A stretch of DNA of 64,000 bases from NCBI GenBank assembly GCA_029204225.1, contig CM055102.1, forward strand, positions 9,993,456 to 10,057,455, in the 5' to 3' direction. The notes under the pieces are model-generated. The model did not search any database. It was not told the DNA's origin and was given only the letters and a program-made list of their open reading frames with translations. The translations under genes were made by a program, and so were the position numbers. The stretch's first letter is position 1. The number at the start of each line of letters is the position of its first letter. Shown piece after piece: positions 11,211 to 20,496 of the stretch. This stretch comes from Diphasiastrum complanatum. Taxonomy: Eukaryota; Streptophyta; Lycopodiopsida; Lycopodiales; Lycopodiaceae.

Positions 11211-12035
11211 TGTCACGAAAGCGAAAATTTTTTTGTCTTTGTTTTTGTTTTTGTTTTCGTATTCGCGAATGATTTTGTGTTTTTGAATTTTCTTTTGTGC
11301 AAAAGCTTTACAGGAACCTAGACACGCGACTGCACATCACAGAACACATTCGATTCTAGCAATCAAGACAGACGACGCAAGACAAGGAGATGCACGTAAA
11401 ATAGAACAACTATGTTATCAGTTTAATTTTTAGAGTGAGATCGTCAGTGTCTCGCTTGTTGGCGGAATGACACTCTGCTCTTTCGTTGTGTTATGCTCGT
11501 TGGCAGACTTTCATGCACAACTCTAGTATTTTTCTTTTCTGCTCTACTCGCTACGTCTCACTCTGTCTCTTACAGATATTTCTGTCTATTCTCTTCTCTA
11601 TCTTTTGATCCAGAAAGGATACTTTATATCTCCACAGTGTGGAGTTTACAAGATAGCTAAACGCAGAATCACAAGACTAGTCAATGCTAATCAACTAATC
11701 AGTTACTCTCCGTCGTTGCCACTCGTTTTAGCTGGGCGTGAAGTCTATGACTCCAAGCCCGTTGAGCTGCCAGTTGGTAGCGCAAAAGATTCCCTTGTGT
11801 GTTTCATTTTTTTCATTTCCTCCGTTTGCTTTCGTTCTTTTCGTTTCTTTTGTAACCTTTCGTTTTGTGTCCCTTTTGTAGTTGTAGTCCTTGAGGTATG
11901 TTTACGATTCACGAATGATTCGCGAATCGTTTGTGCTTCGAGTCAAGGGACATTGACTTTCAAGAATTTTTCTCGTTCAACCTTCGCTTCTTGTTCGTGC
12001 TGTGGCAAAGTTGCAGGAGTTCACCACTTTTGACA
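11211..12035 (-). repeat. 5' LTR of the minus-strand Copia element (825 bp)
   Basis: On the plus strand the LTR starts TGTCACGAAAGCG next to the primer site and ends TTTTGACA at 12035, where plus-strand gag coding of another element resumes. A second copy lies at 29025-29758. Shared blocks include the text around ctagacacg-gac, aagacaaggagatgcac, gagtgaga, ctccac-gtgtggagttta and caaagttgcaggagttc. Open frames inside it are chance products. Confidence 0.85.
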
Positions 12036-12530
12036 CCAAGAAGAAATCTTACTCCCTCAAGATGACAAATGATGATTCCCTACAGAATCACATCAACCAG
12101 TTCAAGAACTTGCTGAAGCAAATGGCCGCTATCAGATCAGTTCAAGACGCAGTAATGACACTGCTTTCAAGCTTGCCAATCTCATACGACAACTGGGTGA
12201 TGATCATCACGACACACCCAAAACTGACTCTTTCAAGGGTCATTACAATGTTGCTGCAGGAAGACACTCGAAGGAATGAACCCTCCAATTCCTCGACTGT
12301 CGACTCTCACGTCCTATACACCAATAGAAGCTCAACTAAGCAAAAGAAGAAAGGCCCCAAAACATCGAAGCAAAATCAGAAGTCGACACAACGTCAAGAG
12401 CAGTCGAACCCACCGACAAAGAAGAAGCTGTTCTACAGATATTGCAAACGAACCAACCACGAGATTCAAGATTGTTGCATACTACAAGCCAAAAATAACA
12501 GCAAGGGGCAGTCTAATCAGATGGCAAATG
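12036..12530 (+). pseudogene. Slice of Copia gag trapped between two other elements
   Basis: The sequence opens in the middle of gag (KKKSYSLKMTNDDSLQNHIN), continues through LLKQMAA, VMTLLSSLPISYDNW and TLSRVITMLLQED, then a Lys/Gln-rich linker and a zinc knuckle (FYRYCKRTNHEIQDC). It stops where the next LTR starts at about 12531. It belongs to the same family as the gag at 13700-14620. The upstream half is not next to it; the minus-strand element replaces it on the left. It therefore looks like the common target of both neighbouring insertions. Confidence 0.8.
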
Positions 12531-13538
12531 TGTTAGATTTCTTATGCTCAGTCTTAAACAAATTGTTCAAGTAATGAGCATCCTGAAAAGCGAAGGCAAC
12601 TACATGTTTTTGGACCTTCACATTTTTTCTCTTTTAAAAGGATTCTTTTTGCCTTAACCATCTTCTTAAACACCTTCGTCTTTTTCGCACTTTAGCAAAA
12701 AATGCGACACACTAGCCAAGTGGCTAGAATGCCTTGAAAACCATTCCAAAGGCACCTTCACCCTTTTCGCCTTTTTTGCCCTTCGCGAAAAATGCGACAA
12801 AGTGGTTAGAATGCCTTAAGAACCATTTTTAGGCAGGTTCGGCTCTTTTGCCCTGCCTTAAATCTAAGACAGCTTTTGTTTTCACTACCTTTAGTCTAAG
12901 GCATCTTTGCCTTCTTCACTGTCTTTAGTCTAAGACAGTTTTTTGGTCTTTTTGCCTTTTTCGCTGCTTAAATCTAAGAAGACCTCTAATTTAAGGGCAC
13001 CTTTACTCTAAGAGCACCTTCAGGAATTGCTAATCTTCAGTCTAAGGGCACCTTAGGGTTTTTCGCATTTTTGCTGCATTGGCAGACCGACGTCGCCAAC
13101 TTATAAGCAACCCTAGAAACAGCTGGACAACTTTATATCCCAAAGGCGGTTAGCGGTTACCAACTTTGTACATATACAAAGATTGGCGTAAATAGCATTA
13201 AAAGCTTGTAAGATATTTGTCTCTCGACACTTGTAAATATATATACTAGCTGAATCAAGCTATGTAAGTGTTACTTGAATTTTTTTTTCAATCAGAGTTA
13301 TCTGTAGCCAGCGTTATCATGCTCAGCAAGCTGAAGTTATTACTTCAAGCCATTGTACTCAATGTTGATAAATTTTCAGAGTGCAATTTTTGTCTCACTA
13401 CTGCGTCGTTCATTTGTGCATTCTGTATGAATTCTTCTACTTGAAAATTTTTGTTGCTAACTGTTGCGTTTCCGTTCCTACATGCCTACGCTCTGAGCAA
13501 CGAGCTTTCGCTGCGCTCACGCCCACTGTTTTGCGACA
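12531..13538 (+). repeat. 5' LTR of the plus-strand Copia element (about 1 kb)
   Basis: The end is fixed by ...GCGACA just before the primer site at 13539. The start at TGTTAGATTTC (12531) is inferred because gag coding of the previous element stops there. The interior has degenerate repeats built on tctaaggcacctt and tctaagacag (about 12850-13070) and a TATA-like aaatatatatacta near 13225. No matching 3' LTR was found. Confidence 0.6.
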
Positions 13539-13550
13539 TGGTATCAGAGC
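13539..13550 (+). other. Copia primer-binding site
   Basis: TGGTATCAGAGC, an exact match to the common plant Ty1/Copia primer site. It directly follows the LTR end and lies about 150 bp before gag. Confidence 0.9.
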
Positions 13551-13675
13551 AGGCATTTCAATAATCTGCATTTCTACTGCGGATTATCAGTCTTGTTTCT
13601 ATCAAGACGTCCTTCTAGCAAACACGCAACCAACAATATTCTGACCATCGTTGTTTGTATCAATGATCTTTCAAC

Positions 13676-14620
13676 CAGAATCCATCATCTAGTTCATCTC
13701 TCATTGACAAACTCGATGGAGATAACTACCATCTCTAGAAATTCAAGATGAAGGTTATACTTCTAGCCAAAGAACTGTGGGACATCATTGATGGCATAGA
13801 GCTCAAACCAAAAGCTGATGCAGCCATCATCACCAAGTGGAGACTGAGAGATGGCAAAGCATTTTCCATGATCACCCTCAATATCAAGGATAATCAGATC
13901 AACCACATACGTGCTGCTCAAACAGCTAAGGATGCATGGGACATTCTAGCAACTCTCTACGACATTAGAGACGTTACATCCAAGCTCCATTCGAGGAAGA
14001 AATTCTTCACCCTCAAAATGTCTGAAGCAGATAGTGTTTCGAGTCACCTCAACACCTTCAAGAATGTTATGGAGCAGATGACTGCAACTGGCTCAGTCAT
14101 AGAAGATTTCGATGCACTCCTGACTATATTATCGAGTCTACCTAAAGCCTGCAAAAATTGGATAATGGCAATTTCTACCCAAGAGCACCTCACTCTATCA
14201 AGAGTAATTTTGCTGCTCCTACAAGAGGAGATCAGAAGATCAGCATCCTTCTCAGGCTTAGGATCGGATCCCCAAGCTCTGTATTCAAAAAATCAGAAGT
14301 TTAGATTCAAGAGATCTACAAAGTCAGGCTATACTGACAAGAAGAGCAACATGCAATCTGGACCAAATTCCGGTCCAGGATCGAATTCAAGCTCTGTACC
14401 ATTACAGCCTATGCAGAATCTATTCTACAAATATTGTAAGAGGATTGGCCACAAAATCAAGGACTGCCGAACTTTGAAGTACAACAACAAAAAGAAGAAG
14501 CAGTTCCAACAACAAGCACATAGTGCTACAACCAGTCAGTCAAATCAGCAACAAGAAGAAGAGGAAGATGAAGCAGCTTTCTTGACCAAAGTCGGAGAAC
14601 AACAGGATATCGATTCATAG
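13676..14620 (+). pseudogene. Copia gag
   Basis: Near-complete gag: SSSLIDKLDGDNYHL, then a TAG at the conserved tryptophan (13736-13738), then KFKMKVILLAKELWDIIDG and an unbroken 290-residue stretch. It holds the UBN2 region (DNQINHIRAAQTAKDAWDIL, LNTFKNVMEQMTA, LSSLPKACKNW, TLSRVILLLLQEE) and a zinc knuckle FYKYCKRIGHKIKDC, followed by a Gln/Glu-rich tail. Gag would form the virus-like particle and bind the RNA. The start codon is not obvious; related copies begin MDVSSSNS. An in-frame TAG at 14618 ends the frame just before protease. Confidence 0.85.
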
Positions 14621-16975
14621 TATCTAGACTCCGAAGCAACTCAACACATGACTCACCATCGTGACTAGCTCAAAGACTACAAGTCATTCACCCACTCTCG
14701 AGTTGTGCAACTTGGAGACAACTCATCACATTCAATCGAAGGTGAAGGAATAGTCAGAGTTGAATCCAAAAGAGGTGAGGCCAACGTTCTCCATGTTCCA
14801 AATCTGACCAAGAATCTGCTCTCAGTTAGCAGAATCACCGATTCAGGTCGGAGGGTCGAATTTGATACGGATGGCTGCACAATTCTTGACAAATCTCGAA
14901 AGGTGCTAGCCTACAGAAGAAGAAGCGACTATCTTTACAAACTCAGCCACTGCTACTCTTCTAACAGTCAAGCTCTTCACACAACCACTTCTGAATCAAC
15001 TGATATGCTGTGGCATTTCAGACTTAGCCATCTTAACTACAACAATATTTAACAAATGTCAGCTCAAAGTCTAGTACAAGATCTGCCTTCAGTCAGCAAG
15101 CCAACTTCTCCATGTGAAAGCTGTATTATCAGCAAGCATGCTAGAAGTCCCTTCAGTTTAGACTCAGCTCATACATCCAAGGGATTGCTTGACCTTGTAC
15201 ATAGTGACATTTGTGTCCCCATGTAGACTGCTTCCACAGGGGGAGCTCTCTATTTCCTAACCTTCATCGATGACTTCTCTCGAAGGATTGCAACCTACTA
15301 TATGAAGAACAAATTTGAAGCAATCAAGCTCTTCTCGCAACTCAAGGCATCTACTGAAACCAAACCCAAAAGAAGATCAAGGCTCCATGCACAGATGGAG
15401 GAGGAGAGTACATATCCACATGAATTTGAAGAGTTCTACAAGGCCAACGAGATACTTCAAAATACACAACCAGCTACTCACCTCAGTCCAATGGTGTAGT
15501 TGAGCGGAAGAACCGGACACTCATCGAAAGTGCCAAAAGCATGATGGCCCATGCCTCTCTTCCAAAGAAGTTCTGGGCAGAAGCTATTACTACAGCTACC
15601 TACTTGCAGAATCGATCCATCACTAAGACCCTGAATGGCAAGACACCTTATGAGGTGTGGATATGATCAAAACCATCACTCAAACATATTCGAGTGTTTG
15701 GATGCTTTGCTTTCGCTCAGATCCCTGAGGATCTAAGAAGAAAGCTAGATGACAAGAGCAGAAAAATGATTTTCATCGGCTATTCCCTAGACCACAAGGC
15801 ATACAAGCTCTACAATTTGGGTACTGAGAAGACATTCACCAGTAGAGACATCATTTTTGAGGAAGACCAGTTCATCGACCACAAAGGAAAAGTTGCTGAT
15901 AAATCTGACTCTGGGATCGAACAACCAGTCAATTCCAATCTAGAGAGTCAACTGTAGAATCTTGATGCTGACTCAGACGATGAGTCAAAATCTCAATGAG
16001 TCAATCCACATTAGAGGACCGATGTTCAACCCAGAAGGTCGAACATGTCCAAACAACCTCCATCCAGATTTACGGATGATCCAGCCTGCTACTTTGTGAA
16101 GGAACCAAACACCGTTTCTGAGGAGATGTCTACTCCTGATGCTGACCATATTCAAGGCAAAGTACGATGCTGAAGGAAGGATAAATCATTACAAGGCCAG
16201 GCTAGTCGCCAAAGGCTTTTCTCAGATTCCAGACCTAGACTATTTAGAATTCTTCAGCTCAGTCGTCAAACATGCGTCGATCCGCCTACTCCTCTCCTTT
16301 GCAGCCGCGTCAGATCTCGAAGTGCACCAAATGGATGTCCAGACCGCTTTCCTCAATGGAACCATCGAAGATGAGATCTACATGATGTAGCCAGAGGGAT
16401 AGAATTCAACGGCAAGCAACAACACCTTGTATGCAAAATCCACAAGGCGCTCTACGGGCTGAAACAGTCACCCAAAGCCTGGTTCCAAAAGATCAAGACA
16501 TTTCTGATAGAGAATGGTTTCATTCCAAACTCGACAGACTCGAATATCTATTTCAATTCTGTATCAGATCACTTCATCATCATCACTCTCTAGTAGATGA
16601 TACACTCTTATTCAGTAATAATCTGAATCTGATGAAGGATACAAAATGGTTGTTGGCCCAAGAATACAAGATGACTGACATGGGTCCAGCCCACTATTGT
16701 CTTGGAATCCAAATTCAACGAGATCGACCCAGCAGACTGATCTTTATCAGTCAACAACGATATCTCAACAACGTGCTGAAAAAGTATGGAATGACCAACT
16801 GCAAATCCAGTCTCTTTCCACTCGACCCCGGACTAAAGCTATCAAAGGAACAGTCTCCTCAAATTGAGGCAAAAAAGGAGGAGATGAAGCGCTACCCGTT
16901 TCAATCCATCATCGGCTCACTGATGTACGCAATGATCTACACGTGACCAGACCTTGCATATTCGATCAGTACACT
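14621..16975 (+). pseudogene. Copia pol, truncated in RNase H
   Basis: In order: protease (YLDSEATQHM at about 14622), the region with LGDNSSHSIEGEG, GAG-pre-integrase (MLWHFRLSHLN), integrase (DLVHSDIC, FLTFIDDFSRR, SNGVVERKNRT, FWAEAI), then FGCFAFAQIPEDLRRKLDDK. Reverse transcriptase follows (ARLVAKGFSQ, HQMDVQTAFLNG, VDDTLLFSNN, MTDMGPAHYCLGIQI) and ends at SIIGSLMYAM near 16950. The integrase part with the second catalytic aspartate (about 15370-15480) is shifted out of frame. About ten stops interrupt the frame and most look like single C-to-T or G-to-A changes. Part of the linker and the WVYKVK block before reverse transcriptase are missing. RNase H and the 3' LTR are absent. Confidence 0.9.
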
Positions 16976-18959
16976 TAGTTGTGGTAGCCTGGTTTCGACA
17001 ATTTCTTATGTTTTCGGCTTTTCAACTGTCAATCTTAGGCCTTTTCTATTACCGCAATGCATAGCATACCTTTAAGTTGTAATTAAGGCTTTGTGCTTCA
17101 AAACCTCTCATGAAGACTATCCCAAGCTTACATTTCATTTTTTTGATGACATCTATAAGTTGTCAAGGCTAGCCTTTGTATATCAAGCAATACCCAATTT
17201 GTAAGGCATTGCCCATACTAAGATTTTTATGGCAATGTAAGGCTCCAACTTTTATTCTAAGGCCATTCGCATTCATTTAAAAGACATGCCTTTACTCCGA
17301 GGGCCACTATCGAATTTTTACAAGCCTTAGTCACAATTGTGAAGGTTGTCTAATGCTCTTTTCAAAGGTCACAATTACTCTTTTCAAATGCATTTTAAGA
17401 ATATGTGGAAGGGCGCATTTTTGAAGAGTACTAATTGTTTTGGGCCAACGAATAGCAGAAGCATCTCATATTAGCAAAGCCCTGATCCTTCTAATCCTGG
17501 GATAGCGCATTTTCAACAGTCCTTAAGGTAGATCAATGGCAGTTAGTAGGCACCAACACTCCATCTTTTTCAGCGGTAGCTAGCCAATCGCACTATTCGA
17601 AGGACAGAGCAGTAGCGCACCTCCACGCAGGCAAGTAGGCAGGTCAGGTAGCGGCCATAAGAAAGCAGAACCAGCAGTTAGTAGGGCACATGCCATTCTT
17701 CTATGCGGATCGAGTAGTTGTTTTGAGCCAGCGACCTTCTACAATCTTCCATTGGCTATTTTCTGGTTTTCTTGCAGCCAGCGCACTGCTTATCCACATG
17801 GATATTCTCGTCACGCACCTCTTCTAGCAGCTACAGCCCACCATTGATTTCTAGATGGCAATTTCCAACCAGAGTCTATTTCTATGGCAGTATGGCACCC
17901 TCTTGCCCACTTCTGCGGCTGTCTACAGACATTTGGCACCATCTCTTAAGGCATTTTGCAGATATCTCCATTAAAACTTTGTTTCTAACTGACAAATCTA
18001 TTTGGCAGCATTCTATTGGCTTATGGAAGCCATGTTCTAGATGTCAAATGCCCATTTGCTTATCTCTTGAAGCAATTGTAGTGCCTGTTCTCTCTAGCAC
18101 GAGTTTCTAATGCTATATCATGTCAGGCTCAAGCCATTATCATTCATTCAGACACAATGTAGAACAGAAGCATGTGTTGCTCTGTTGGTGCTTTAATGTA
18201 GATTTACTATTTTTGCTATTCATCTACAAGTTCAGAACCTTTGTATTCTTAGATTCTTGTATAGAGGTGTAGCAATCCCTCTTCTTTGCAATGTCTAGAC
18301 TGTAATGCACATATCTTTGTACTCTGCAAATGGTGAATATAGATAATGTAAATCTGAGTGTATCTGAATCACACAACTTGTTTCTATTGTCAATACCTTC
18401 TGTGTTTTTCATGGTGATTCATTTTGGTATTAGGAAGTTTATGGCACTGTATGTTAATGCTTATTACACAGTGTTTGGACTGGAATTGTCTAGTGAAGTG
18501 TTTCTAGCCTACAATCTTATGATTTGCGCAGGTCATAGGAGTTAGATTCATTAATTCTCTATATAGGGATTATTATCCTTAAATTCCCTAGATTTTCAAC
18601 GTAGGGAAAGTTCTACTTTTCCTAGTTAGCACTTTCCTAGATATGTTCACTTGAAGCTAGGAAATTGTATGGAATTTTTTTTTCTATTATATAGGAATTG
18701 AACAAAAGTTTCTTGTGAATATTATCTTCGATATTCATTATTAGAAACTATTCGACATCTTAGTATATACCCAATTGTCATGGCCATGTAGATTTAGACA
18801 TACAATGACAAAGTTAGATCACTTTCAAATAGAGAGTTGGAATCCCTTAATAATCTTATGGGACCTTCCTCACATTGTCTTGCTCTTAATTGCTAAGGTA
18901 CTCCTTATTTAATACTTAATACAATAGTTGCACAAGAAATAAAAAAATTGATAGGATAG
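16976..18959. other. No gene recognised; possible decayed LTR at the left
   Basis: From 17030 to 17330 phrases such as attctaaggcc and tttactccgagggcc echo the internal repeats of the LTR at 12531-13538, so this may be a badly decayed 3' LTR. From 17560 to 18120 the sequence is less AT-rich and holds an open frame at 17772-18110 with no recognisable domain. From 18180 to 18770 it is AT-rich with nothing I can name. Confidence 0.35.
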
Positions 18960-19615
18960 CTCATGGATGGCCTGGTTTGTACAACACTAGAATTTCCCTT
19001 TGCACAAAGCACATCAATCATTTGCCTTCTTTATGAAGGACCAAAGCCTTGGCAAGTTGCGAATTGGTTTCTAAGACATATAAGACATAGCAAGGCACAA
19101 TCTAAATTGGACTATGTCATTGCAAACATTATGCAATAGAAGGAAATTGTAGCCCAACTTGAAACACATAGATTGATTGGGGAGGAGACATCTATAGACG
19201 AAGATCTACTTCAGACTATCCTTTATAATCAGCAGGGTAGACATTTCATGGAGGAGCAAGAAACATAAGCAAGTTGTTGCTTTATCATCCACAAAAGTAG
19301 ATCAGATGGATTCCTCACTAGCAACTTAAGGAATGTGTGGCTATGAGAGCTACTCAAGGGCCTCAAGATCATACAACCACCACAGCCTACAATCGTCTAT
19401 TGTGATAATTGAAGTTGCATTGCCCTTGACAAATAATCATTCATTTCACTCTAGAAAAGAGCACATTGAATGTCATTATCATTGTGTTACACAAAACATG
19501 GCAGAAAAAAGTTGCACTGACCTATTGTGCATCCAAGAGCGCTGTCCCAACAAATGTTCTCACTGAAGTTTTCCGAATGGAGAAGTTCATTGATCTCAGA
19601 ACCTGCTTGGCTTGA
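18960..19615 (+). pseudogene. Copia remnant: short gag-like piece joined to RNase H
   Basis: The left part (VAQLETHRLIGEE and ENIMQ-like text before 19240) resembles a gag fragment. At about 19245 it switches to RNase H: SWRSKKHKQVVALSSTK, then after shifts TIVYCDN, HSFHSRKEHIECHYHCV and a tail matching VFRMEKFIDLRTC. These are the usual C-terminal RNase H motifs of Copia pol. Everything from zinc knuckle to reverse transcriptase is deleted. The remnant runs into a tandem duplication that begins in its last codons. Confidence 0.7.
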
Positions 19616-20236
19616 ATACATGGACTTGTTGAGAATAGCTTTGAGGCTAGGAAATCTTTGTTATTAAAAAAGTACATTAAGACTATGAATACAGAATAGT
19701 ACTCAAATTAGTTACTACTGACTGACTGCAAACACATGCTACCTAGAAATCAAAACAACAGCTCTTAAATACGCTAGCACAATAGCGTCCAGATAAATTA
19801 GAGGGGAATATGGCAGCAAGAAATTCATAAAACTGAGAAATCTTATTTCGTATGTGATCTACAGTCGCTAAAGTATTGCCAATGGAGAAGTTCATAAATC
19901 TAAGAAACCTGCTTGGCATAGACCTTTGAAGACATAGACCTGTTTGAGTATAGCTAAGGCTGGGAGTATGATATCTTTGTACTTCAAGGAGTACATTAAG
20001 AATCTGATTAAAAATTAGTACTAAAATCAGATGAACGGACTATAAGACATGGTTACTTACAAACAAATACTGCCTAGAAATCAAACGACTAGCTCTAAAA
20101 TAATACGGTAGCACAATAGAATAGATATTATAGCGAAATATATTGGCAAATGATGAAGATAAAGTTTAAACTAGAGCAAGAAATTCATGAAACTGAGCAA
20201 TGAACGTAGTTCCTATGTGATCTACACAGTGTAGCT
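19573..20236 (+). repeat. Tandem duplication, two units of about 310-360 bp
   Basis: Unit 1 starts aatggagaagttcattgatctcag (near 19576) and unit 2 aatggagaagttcataaatctaag (near 19880). Both continue with cctgcttggc, gtacattaag, the text around ctgcctagaaatcaaa, agcacaatag, gcaagaaattcat and atgtgatctaca. The first unit begins inside the end of the RNase H frame, so the duplicated sequence is the 3' end of that Copia copy plus its flank. It lies about 260 bp from the stop of the receptor kinase. Confidence 0.8.
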
Positions 20237-20496
20237 TATGTTATCTTAGTTTTGTATGAATCCTGTAATTACTAGATCAAGTGTATAGTTTTCTTCTTTT
20301 GAATATTCTAATCTCTTCAGAGAAAGTATACGGGTAACTCTTACAATGAATTTGTCTTTATGTATATTTGACTTTGGGTCTCTGGTATGTCGCTGCTTCG
20401 CATTAATCCTAGTGTTGTCTAGATTCTAGATAAAATGATCAGATTCTGCAGGTTAGATCCACAACAGAAGTTCCTTATATCTGTTGTGTGGATCGT

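Noticed and set aside
11605-12033. 142-codon plus-strand frame
   Set aside because: It lies wholly inside an LTR whose second copy at 29025-29758 does not keep the same frame.
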